From an uncultured Rhodoluna sp. (lineage in GTDB: Bacteria > Actinomycetota > Actinomycetes > Actinomycetales > Microbacteriaceae): a stretch of 5,103 nt of DNA. The stretch lies in NCBI GenBank assembly GCA_937898095.1, contig CALDKR010000175.1:1-5103 (forward strand), written 5' to 3'. This document shows, one piece after another, positions 1-5,103 of the stretch (positions are counted from its first letter, which is position 1; each line of letters starts with the position of its first letter). The notes below the pieces were generated by a model. It was not told the DNA's origin, searched no databases, and was given only the letters and a program-made list of their open reading frames with translations. A program made the position numbers and the translations under genes.

Positions 1-2
1 GC

Positions 3-716
3 TGGACCGACCGCCTAGCCGCGATGTTGAGCCTTGAGTCGGCCGCACGTGGCGTTGAATTTCACTATGCAAACCTGGCGCTTCGCGGCACCAAGCTTCG
101 CAAGATTATGACCGAGCAGCTTCACGCGGCGCTTCGCCTGCAGCCTGATTTGGTGACCATCATGGCTGGCTCAAATGACTTTATGACCCGCGAGCGCAAC
201 CTGCCTGAGCTTGAGCGCATTTTTCGCGAGGGCCTAGAGCTGCTGCTCGCAGCCGGCTGTGATGTCGTGGTGGCAAACACCATCAACCCGATCCATCTCA
301 AAGTTTTTGCAAAGGTCGCCCCGAAGGCCACTCGCATGTCAGCGATGATCGAGCGCGTGGCGGCTGATCTGGGCATCCGTGTGATTGATGTGCACGGCAT
401 TGAGTCATTCAAAGATTTGTGTTTCTGGGCCGAAGACATGGTTCATTTTTCGGGCCACGGGCACATCAAGGTGGCCAATGCGGCAGCTGCACTGCTTGGT
501 GTTTCGCACCGCATGCGCGAGGCGGCCCACTTTGAGATGACCCCGCCACCACGAGGGTTCTTCGACACCGTGCGCTGGTTTTGGGTTTGGGTTTTGCCGT
601 TCTTTGAGCGCCGCATTCGCGGAACCTCGTCGGGCGATGGCATGCAGCCAAAGCACCTGCAGTTAGTGCCTTATGCGCCTAGCGCGTTTGACGGCGAACT
701 GACGCTCGCTGCTTGA
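3..716 (+). CDS. SGNH/GDSL-family hydrolase, 5'-truncated by the window edge
   Basis: This is the C-terminal part of an SGNH hydrolase, a family of Ser-His-Asp esterases and lipases acting on acyl esters; the substrate cannot be read here. The frame is open to the left edge (WTDRLAA precedes the ATG at 24), and that stretch resembles the conserved 'GWADRLA' segment after the catalytic-Ser block. The true start, with the block I GDS motif, is therefore upstream, and the ATG at 24 is probably internal. Numbering from that ATG, block II is the Gly of NLALRG (residue 22), block III is GSND (49-52, oxyanion-hole Gly and Asn), and block V is DMVH (138-141, catalytic Asp and His). The tail (about 170-230) has a Trp/Phe-rich stretch and a TSSGDGMQPK segment, which I recall from actinobacterial members. 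There is no membrane helix or secretion signal in the visible part. It converges on dedA and its last 38 bp overlap that gene. Family call is firm; substrate is unknown. Confidence 0.9.
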   Translation, partial: WTDRLAAMLSLESAARGVEFHYANLALRGTKLRKIMTEQLHAALRLQPDLVTIMAGSNDFMTRERNLPELERIFREGLELLLAAGCDVVVANTINPIHLKVFAKVAPKATRMSAMIERVAADLGIRVIDVHGIESFKDLCFWAEDMVHFSGHGHIKVANAAAALLGVSHRMREAAHFEMTPPPRGFFDTVRWFWVWVLPFFERRIRGTSSGDGMQPKHLQLVPYAPSAFDGELTLAA

Positions 717-1323
717 ACCAGTTGCGCAGCACCTCGATCGGGAACGGCAGTGAACTGACCACAATCACAATTAGCACCGCCAGCTCAAGGTTGTGTTTGA
801 CTGCCGGAATCTGACCGAGCAAATATCCACCGACCATAAAAACACCGACCCAGGCAGCAGCACCAATGATGTTGAATCGAAAAAACTTTGGTCGCTCGAG
901 ATATGAAATGCCTGCCAGCATGGGCACTAGCGCACGGATAATCGGAACAAACCTGGCCAAAATCACAGCGCGGGCGCCATAGCGCTCAAAGAATTCGTGG
1001 CTTCGCTTGATCACTTTCGGATTGAAGATCCAGTTGCTGCGTCGCTCGAAAAGCGGTGGGCCGATCTTTAGGCCAATTTCAAAACCGACCTGACTGCCGC
1101 CTATGGCCGCCGCCAAAATGAGCAGAACCGCGAGAGCAAAAGGTGGGTGATTCGCTGCCGCCGAAGCCGTTGAGAGTGTGATGCCGATTATGAAAAGCAG
1201 GCTGTCGCCAGGCAAAAATGAAGTGAAGATGAATGCGGTTTCAAAAAAGATAATCAGCGCGACAGCGGCGACCGCATAGCCGCCAAAATTATCGATAACT
1301 GATTGGGCGTCAAGCCAATTCAA
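679..1323 (-). CDS. DedA-family (VTT/SNARE-associated domain) membrane protein
   Basis: A complete 214-residue inner-membrane protein of typical DedA length. DedA proteins support membrane-potential homeostasis and envelope integrity, and some (such as B. subtilis UptA) recycle undecaprenyl phosphate across the membrane. Visible hallmarks are an acidic residue in the first re-entrant segment (FFETAF, Glu28), the LPGD motif (37-40), a Gly-rich GGSQVGFEIG segment (75-84), the amphipathic stretch before the conserved RFVPIIR motif (124-130), VPMLAG (133-138), and an N-x-x-G-A-x-x-W membrane segment (151-158). A final hydrophobic helix (about 178-194) precedes a basic tail. The start is TTG at 1323: an in-frame stop lies about nine codons upstream, no ATG or GTG intervenes, and AAAGG sits 9 nt before it. 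It overlaps the upstream glycosyltransferase gene by 14 bp, so the two are almost certainly co-transcribed and probably translationally coupled. The exact substrate is not determinable. Confidence 0.95.
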   Translation of the reverse strand: MNWLDAQSVIDNFGGYAVAAVALIIFFETAFIFTSFLPGDSLLFIIGITLSTASAAANHPPFALAVLLILAAAIGGSQVGFEIGLKIGPPLFERRSNWIFNPKVIKRSHEFFERYGARAVILARFVPIIRALVPMLAGISYLERPKFFRFNIIGAAAWVGVFMVGGYLLGQIPAVKHNLELAVLIVIVVSSLPFPIEVLRNWFKQRASVRRQTR

Positions 1324-2554
1324 GACTTGAAGCCTTTGGTGCTGCTGGGTTCAGCTTTTGGTTTTCTGCCATGGCTAAACGATAGTGCTCGATCAGGCGA
1401 GCATTGTTTGCCTCCCATGAGTTGCGCAGCACCGCACGGCGGGCGTTTTCACCGATGCGAGCGCGAAGCTCTGGGTTTTTAGCCAATTCGGTCACAACCT
1501 GGTTAAAACCAAACTCTTCGGTCGGGTGAGCTAGAAAACCGGTTTCGCCAGAATTGATCAAGAATTTTGGGCCGCCAGATGCCGGCGCAACCACCGGCAG
1601 GCCGCTGGCCTGGGCCTCTTGAATTGTTTGACCGAATGTTTCTTCGGTGCCAAAGTGCACAAACGCATCGAATGCTGCATAGGCGTTTGCAAGGTCAATG
1701 CCGCTCAGCTTGCCAGCAAAGGTCACGGGCTTGCAGGCGAATTCTTGCTCTAGGCGCGCGCGCTCTGGGCCATCGCCAACGATGACGAATCGCGTGTTCG
1801 GAATATCGAACAGCTCGGCAAAGCGGTGCACCTGTTTTTCGGCGGCAATTCGACCAACATAGCCGATCACAGTTTCGCCGTTAGGGGCATACTGCGCTTT
1901 AAGGTTTTTGACCTGGTCATCGAATTTGCGATTCGGGTGATATAGGTCAAGGTCGACACCGCGACCCCAAACTGCAACCTTTGGCACGCCGAGGTCGCTG
2001 AGATATTTTGCGCCCTCTGGGGTTGGTGCCAGGTTCATGGTCGCCGGGGTGTGAATGGTCTGCACTAGCTTGTCGAGAATTGGGCGAGCGAAGCTCAGGT
2101 TATAGCGGTCCATGTATCCACTGAGGTCGGTCTGATAGATCGCCACGGTTGGAATTCCGAGTCGATTTGCCGCCGCAATTGCCTGGCCACCGAGCATGAA
2201 TGGGGCTGCAACGTGAATGACATCGGGGTTGAATTCTTCGAGTGCCTGCTGAAGCCAAAGGCCCGGAATCGCCATCGGAAACTGCATAACGGGCAGGCTC
2301 GCGGTCTTGATTACCTCGAAGCCGAGATAGTGAGTGTGGGTGATTTCGATTGATGAATCGTTGGCATCGTTGGTGCTTGTGCTATTGCCGTTGGTGCTTT
2401 TCGCTGCCACGGTTGGCTTGGTGGGCGCAATGATTAGCGCCTCGTGGCCCTGCTGTTTGAAGGTGTCGAGAATTCGCAAAATCGAGTTCGTCACACCGTT
2501 AACCGAAGGCAAAAAGCTCTCGGTGACAATGGCGACCCTTAGCTTTTCACTCAT
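1310..2554 (-). CDS. GT4-family glycosyltransferase, MgtA-like (probable GDP-mannose-dependent glycolipid alpha-mannosyltransferase)
   Basis: A complete 414-residue retaining glycosyltransferase of the GT-B fold. The N-terminal acceptor domain opens with RVAIVTESFLPSVNGVTNS (6-24), whose NG-V loop is typical of GT4. DVIHVAAPF (111-119) and TVAIYQTDLSGY (136-147) match, as I recall it, the actinobacterial MgtA/Rv0557-type group, which mannosylates glucuronosyl diacylglycerol. The C-terminal donor domain has GYVGRIAAEK (231-240; Arg235 and Lys240 are the likely diphosphate contacts), GDGPER (260-265), and the EX7E motif (Glu305 and Glu313) followed by ASGLPVVAP (316-324). No membrane helix is seen, so it should act at the cytoplasmic membrane face. 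Residues 48-68 form a Ser/Thr/Asn-rich insert containing a short repeat. The ATG at 2554 starts the conserved strand directly; it has no Shine-Dalgarno sequence and may be leaderless. It lies upstream of dedA in one operon. GT4 is certain; mannose donor and lipid acceptor are inferred from resemblance. Confidence 0.93.
   Translation of the reverse strand: MSEKLRVAIVTESFLPSVNGVTNSILRILDTFKQQGHEALIIAPTKPTVAAKSTNGNSTSTNDANDSSIEITHTHYLGFEVIKTASLPVMQFPMAIPGLWLQQALEEFNPDVIHVAAPFMLGGQAIAAANRLGIPTVAIYQTDLSGYMDRYNLSFARPILDKLVQTIHTPATMNLAPTPEGAKYLSDLGVPKVAVWGRGVDLDLYHPNRKFDDQVKNLKAQYAPNGETVIGYVGRIAAEKQVHRFAELFDIPNTRFVIVGDGPERARLEQEFACKPVTFAGKLSGIDLANAYAAFDAFVHFGTEETFGQTIQEAQASGLPVVAPASGGPKFLINSGETGFLAHPTEEFGFNQVVTELAKNPELRARIGENARRAVLRNSWEANNARLIEHYRLAMAENQKLNPAAPKASSLELA
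1333..1337 (-). promoter_or_regulatory. Ribosome binding site deciding the dedA TTG start
   Basis: On the minus strand AAAGG lies 9 nt before the TTG at 1323, inside the last codons of the glycosyltransferase gene. The spacing is at the long end of normal. Together with the nearby in-frame stop upstream and the lack of ATG or GTG alternatives, it supports TTG as the real start. Confidence 0.6.
2368..2399 (-). repeat. Short in-frame tandem duplication inside the glycosyltransferase gene
   Basis: The 11-base word CGTTGGTGCTT (plus strand) occurs exactly at 2368-2378 and 2389-2399, offset by 21 bp (seven codons). It encodes the repeated STN steps in the low-complexity insert at residues 48-68. 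The surroundings are conserved catalytic-domain sequence, so this looks like a slippage-type expansion in a surface loop. Confidence 0.6.
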
Positions 2555-2568
2555 GAGTTCAGATTATG
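2555..2568 (-). promoter_or_regulatory. Candidate leaderless promoter of the glycosyltransferase-dedA operon
   Basis: On the minus strand, TAATCT (2561-2566) fits the actinobacterial -10 consensus TANNNT and is followed by GAACTC and then the ATG. A transcript starting about 7 nt after the -10 box would begin at or near the A of the start codon. No Shine-Dalgarno sequence precedes the ATG, which fits leaderless translation. The overlapping CATAAT (2563-2568) is an alternative -10 reading. No good -35 box sits 16-18 nt upstream. A second, weaker option is TCTAAT further upstream, with a CTGACC box 16 nt before it. Confidence 0.35.
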
Positions 2569-2616
2569 AAATCAAGGTTGAATTAGAGTTTGCCTTTGTT
2601 GAAGGTCAGGTGAACG

Positions 2617-2657
2617 GCAAATAAATAAGGGGCCCGGCGCATTGCCAGACCCCTTAT
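2617..2657 (-). terminator. Rho-independent terminator of the large surface-protein gene
   Basis: Read on the minus strand, positions 2657 down to 2625 fold into a 14-bp stem with a 5-nt loop (AATGC). The outer 8 bp are ATAAGGGG with CCCCTTAT, then three pairs of TCT with GGG (two G-U wobbles), then GGC with GCC. The stem is followed by a moderately U-rich run (TTATTTG). It lies about 30 bp after the TAA at 2687 and isolates the surface-protein gene from the next operon. On the plus strand the trailing sequence is not T-rich, so it is probably one-directional. Confidence 0.88.
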
Positions 2658-2686
2658 CGTTTGCGGTTGATAGCCGCTATTCAGAC

Positions 2687-5103
2687 TTAGTCGCGCAGCG
2701 TGATTGTGATTCTGCGACGCTGGTTGTTCTCAATTGTGTCTTGCTTTGCCTTTAGCGGCAGCTGCACAAATGTCTTTTTCAAGGTCTTGCGAACATAGCC
2801 ACACGCGTTAGTTGCGCGAGCCTTCGAGAGCGCCTTATCGGTGCTCAATACGGTTGGCCCCTCGGTGAAGCCGATGCATTCAATCGTGCGATAGTCCGAA
2901 TACTTCTTTATGAACGAGGCGATACGCTTGCCGATCTCAGCTGTGATTACCGGTGAGCCATCGATGAAGTTTCCGATAGTGACTGTCACTGGTGGGCGCT
3001 TGACTACCTTTACCGACAGTGGGAAAAGTGTGATTGAACCAAGTGACGCCACCTTGAAGGTTGCTTTGGCAACTCCATAGAAACCTGGCTCTGGCGTGAA
3101 TTTCACAACGTTGTTCGCAGTGACGGTCCAGATTCCTTCACCGGCAATCACAACCTTTCCGGTTGAACAATCGGTTTGATTCTCTTGAAGCAAACATGCT
3201 GTTCCGCCCTGAGGCACCTCAGGCAGAGTTAGGTTGACCGGAGTCTTGGCCTTGGTCGACTCAGCAACCGGCGCGCTGCTGGTCACCGGTGTCGGTGTCG
3301 GGGTTGGTGTTGGAGTTGGAGTGACAGTAGGGGTTGGGGTTGATGAGCCGCCACCGCCGTTATTGCTGTTGTTGTTCTGAGCTGCGGTCACCTGGAACGA
3401 GCGAGTCACCTGAGTTGCAGCTGAATATGTAGAGTTGCCTGGCTGGTTTGCAGCCAGGGTGCAGGTGCCTGCGCTCAGGATCGTGACGACAAAACCTGAG
3501 ACCGTGCACACCGATGGAGTGCTAGAGGTGAGCACAACCGTCAAGTTTGAATCGGCGGTCGGCGCAAGTGTGACCGTTGATGTAGCTGTTGTCACATCTG
3601 CCGGTTGAGTGAATGTGATTGCCTGAGGGGTTGGCGACGAAGAAGTGGTCCAAATTGCATAGAAAGTGGTGTTTGCAGAAATCTGAACTGAACTACCAAC
3701 TGCGTGAGTGATGTATGCACTCGAGCGAACGCTGTCGGTTGTCCAACCGCTTAGGGTCTTGCCGGTTAGAACCATCGACCCCTGACCGGGCATGGTGATG
3801 TGAACGCCATTTATTGATGAAGGGTTTGTGCCCGTAGCGGCGGGATCCCACTTGTTAAAGTTGGCCAAGTAGTTCGTGCCGGTGATGTTGAATGTGCGAG
3901 TGATTGTTGCAGCAGTGGCATATGAACTTGAACCTGGCTCCGTAGCGGTCACCGAACACAGGCCCGCCCCGACTGGAGTGATTGTCGACGGGTTGACAGT
4001 GTTGTCAACCGTGCAAACACTTGGTGAATTTGACTGCAGCTGCACCTGCAATCCGCTTGTCGATGAGGCCTGGGCATCAAATGCAGGGTCAGTAACCTGT
4101 TTTGACGCCGGTTGTGGGAAGGTCAAAGTTTGATTGTTTGTCGCCGCATTCAGAGTCAGCGTGTTTGCAGTTGCCGAGTTGGCAAGTCCGTCATTGACTT
4201 TGAATTGCAGGCTGCTGTTCGCCGTGTCGGTTGAGCTGCGCGTGTATCGAAGATTTCCGGCTTCTATGTCTGCTTTGGTGATTGAGTCGTTTGCACTGAC
4301 AGCAACCCAAGCAGTGCCGTTATATTTCTGCAGTGTTCCGACCGATGGCAATGCAGTAATGGTAACCGAAGAAAGCGCGTCGCCCTGTGGGTCAGAGTAG
4401 TTTCCGAAGTCGCGAACCGACAAAGTTATTGAGTCGTTTACTGGTGTGTAAAGAGTCGTGTCGGTGGAACTTGGTGGGGTGTTGTTTGCATTATCGACGA
4501 ATGCCGCATCGGTAGTGCCGTCTGGCCAAGCAGGTCCAATTCCCCACTCCATTCCATAAACGGCACCGCCGCCGTCTGCGTCACCAATGAATGTTTCGAG
4601 TGTCGATAGAGATGAGTAGAAAACTTCAACACGGCCTAGATCATAAGAAGACCCTGTGCCATTGTTTGCCGAATAATTTGCGGAAGATTTCCACGCGAAC
4701 CTCGTGCGAAGCGGAGTTGATCCGCTAACAACAGAAGTTCCTAGATAATTCGAGTTAGTAGTTACGGCTAGCTTAGATTTTTGAAAACTACTGAATTCAA
4801 CGTATTGCGCAGCGTCAACGTCATAGACGCTAATCCGCACGTTGCTTAGTGTGACTGCAGTGCCAGAACCTGGACCGGTATAAGTTCCCGTTTCGTAAAA
4901 ACTGAAGCGAAACTTCACTCCACCTGCAGGTGGGCTACCAGGAAACGACAACTGGAATAAATTTTGTGCCGAGTTATTTTGATCAAAACCCGAACTAGTC
5001 ACGTCAAAGCTACCGAGTTGCGTAATTCCAGAGAATTCCACAACCTCAACTACCGCGTCTATTGTCACGCCTGAAATGGTTGCGACAGAAGTGTATTTGA
5101 CAA
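2687..5103 (-). CDS. Large modular secreted surface/adhesin-like protein with C-terminal OmpA-like domain, 5'-truncated by the window edge
   Basis: The frame is open to the right edge: eleven codons (VKYTSVATISG) precede the GTG at 5068, which is probably not the start, so the signal peptide lies outside the window. Numbering from that GTG: 1-195 is an unrecognised beta-rich region; 197-307 resembles a cadherin/CSPG-type repeat (FGNYSDPQGDALSSV, ITKADIEAGNLRYT); 313-397 and 481-561 are related Ig-like modules (SPSVCTV/TPSVCTV); 399-475 resembles an InlB B/Flg_new repeat (KTLSGWTTD ending in TTFYAIW); 565-600 is an Asn, Gly and Pro-Thr linker; 608-690 resembles a CshA fibril repeat (VVKFTPEPGFYG); 694-793 is OmpA-like (IECIGFTEG, LSKARA, NNQRRRITITL). 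All eight cysteines fall in pairs, one per domain, from the first Ig module onward. There is no LPXTG or C-terminal helix, so attachment may be through the OmpA-like domain. A role in adhesion or at the cell surface is inferred from architecture alone. Confidence 0.9.
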   Translation of the reverse strand, partial: VKYTSVATISGVTIDAVVEVVEFSGITQLGSFDVTSSGFDQNNSAQNLFQLSFPGSPPAGGVKFRFSFYETGTYTGPGSGTAVTLSNVRISVYDVDAAQYVEFSSFQKSKLAVTTNSNYLGTSVVSGSTPLRTRFAWKSSANYSANNGTGSSYDLGRVEVFYSSLSTLETFIGDADGGGAVYGMEWGIGPAWPDGTTDAAFVDNANNTPPSSTDTTLYTPVNDSITLSVRDFGNYSDPQGDALSSVTITALPSVGTLQKYNGTAWVAVSANDSITKADIEAGNLRYTRSSTDTANSSLQFKVNDGLANSATANTLTLNAATNNQTLTFPQPASKQVTDPAFDAQASSTSGLQVQLQSNSPSVCTVDNTVNPSTITPVGAGLCSVTATEPGSSSYATAATITRTFNITGTNYLANFNKWDPAATGTNPSSINGVHITMPGQGSMVLTGKTLSGWTTDSVRSSAYITHAVGSSVQISANTTFYAIWTTSSSPTPQAITFTQPADVTTATSTVTLAPTADSNLTVVLTSSTPSVCTVSGFVVTILSAGTCTLAANQPGNSTYSAATQVTRSFQVTAAQNNNSNNGGGGSSTPTPTVTPTPTPTPTPTPVTSSAPVAESTKAKTPVNLTLPEVPQGGTACLLQENQTDCSTGKVVIAGEGIWTVTANNVVKFTPEPGFYGVAKATFKVASLGSITLFPLSVKVVKRPPVTVTIGNFIDGSPVITAEIGKRIASFIKKYSDYRTIECIGFTEGPTVLSTDKALSKARATNACGYVRKTLKKTFVQLPLKAKQDTIENNQRRRITITLRD
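2690..2989 (-). other. OmpA-like peptidoglycan-binding domain (C-terminal region of surface protein)
   Basis: Encodes residues 694-793. The order of motifs follows the OmpA C-terminal family: a strand ending in G-x-T-[DE]-G (GFTEG, 733-737), the helix LSKARATNAC (747-756) with Arg751, and the terminal NNQRRRITITL matching the family's N-x-x-NRRV-x-x-x-L ending. Glu736 sits 15 residues before Arg751, the spacing of the diaminopimelate-binding Asp/Arg pair known in A. baumannii OmpA. The Asp is Glu here, and the usual His of GHTD is Phe. Confidence 0.75.
3287..3340 (-). repeat. Pro-Thr repeat linker (within surface protein)
   Basis: Residues 577-594 are almost pure Thr-Pro dipeptides broken by one Val, encoded by a degenerate 6-bp period (GGNGTN-like on the plus strand). 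An Asn/Gly-rich run precedes it (565-574). Such linkers usually span the cell wall or are O-glycosylated. Codons vary between units, which should limit slippage. Confidence 0.85.
3386..3628 (-). repeat. Ig-like module, copy 2 (within surface protein)
   Basis: Encodes residues 481-561 with the same plan as copy 1: QAITFTQPA, then TPSVCTV, then SAGTCTLAANQPG, then TRSFQVTA. Each copy has one Cys pair at matching positions (352/371 in copy 1, 521/536 here). The two copies flank the InlB B/Flg_new-like module at 3644-3874. Confidence 0.8.
3878..4132 (-). repeat. Ig-like module, copy 1 (within surface protein)
   Basis: Encodes residues 313-397 (numbered from the GTG at 5068). It begins QTLTFPQPA, has SPSVCTV in the middle and GAGLCSVTATEPG near the end, and closes with TRTFNITG. 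It aligns by eye with copy 2 at 3386-3628. The similarity is at protein level; no long identical DNA stretch is seen, so the duplication is old or the modules were acquired separately. Confidence 0.8.

Noticed and set aside
612..623. CCGC-ATTC-GCGG hairpin in the SGNH gene as a terminator for dedA
   Set aside because: The stem is only 4 bp, no T-rich run follows on the minus strand, and the bases are coding.
122..656. Several minus-strand ORFs of 61-105 codons opposite the SGNH gene
   Set aside because: They overlap the conserved GSND and DxxH motifs of the real gene, and their Arg/Ser-rich products look like antisense translation.
1567..1785. Plus-strand 72-codon ORF inside the glycosyltransferase
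   Set aside because: It is antisense to the EX7E donor-binding region and has an Arg/Gln/Ala-rich composition without any motif.
2334..2624. Plus-strand 96-codon ORF with a hydrophobic stretch, ending right next to the terminator hairpin
   Set aside because: It is antisense to the conserved N-terminus of the glycosyltransferase; its hydrophobic run is the mirror of the Ser/Thr/Asn repeat codons, and there is no convincing ribosome binding site.
2663..2680. Small palindromes (GCGG with CCGC; ATAG with CTAT) just after the surface-protein stop
   Set aside because: Stems are only 4 bp and mutually exclusive, with no U-tract; the 14-bp stem downstream accounts for termination.
3287..3340. Pro-Thr tract as a phase-variation switch
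   Set aside because: The 6-bp unit is in-frame and degenerate, so length changes would not shift the frame and slippage should be weak.
3876..4400. Two adjacent plus-strand ORFs (85 and 88 codons) opposite the surface-protein gene
   Set aside because: They are shadow frames of Thr/Ser/Val-rich repeat codons and encode no recognisable protein; the minus-strand frame is continuous and domain-supported here.

Overview
This 5.1 kb window holds four protein-coding genes, and two of them run off its ends. The gene families, dense packing, short overlaps, mid-range GC, a TTG start and a probable leaderless promoter all suggest an actinobacterium. The MgtA-like glycolipid mannosyltransferase and the SGNH hydrolase tail point to the Microbacteriaceae. 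GC is well below that of soil Microbacteriaceae, which would fit the small-genome freshwater 'Luna' lineage (Rhodoluna/Aquiluna type). That placement is inference: no rRNA or other phylogenetic marker is present.

Layout. (1) Positions 3-716, plus strand: the 3' part of an SGNH/GDSL-family hydrolase; its catalytic-Ser block lies upstream of the window. (2) Positions 679-1323, minus strand: a complete DedA-family membrane protein. Its 3' end overlaps the SGNH gene tail-to-tail by 38 bp. (3) Positions 1310-2554, minus strand: a complete GT4 glycosyltransferase of the MgtA type, just upstream of dedA in the same transcript. The two overlap by 14 bp and dedA starts at TTG. (4) Positions 2555-2686: a compact intergenic region holding a 14-bp-stem terminator for the upstream gene and a candidate promoter for the glycosyltransferase. 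(5) Positions 2687-5103, minus strand: a large modular secreted protein with a cadherin-like repeat, two Ig-like modules around an InlB/Flg_new-type repeat, a Pro-Thr linker, a CshA-type module and a C-terminal OmpA-like domain. Its N-terminus is outside the window.

How the genes may work together. The glycosyltransferase and DedA protein form a two-gene envelope operon: one probably mannosylates a membrane glycolipid on the cytoplasmic face, and the other belongs to a family with lipid-carrier flippases. The large protein is an adhesin-like surface protein that may be held by its OmpA-like domain. The shared theme is the cell envelope, but nothing shows that the surface protein or the hydrolase is functionally coupled to the operon. 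No mobile element, CRISPR array, tRNA or rRNA was seen. The most unusual points are the OmpA-like domain in an apparently Gram-positive protein with Asp replaced by Glu at the diaminopimelate-binding position, and the strict one-pair-per-domain cysteine pattern of the same protein. I found no convincing undescribed multi-gene system.
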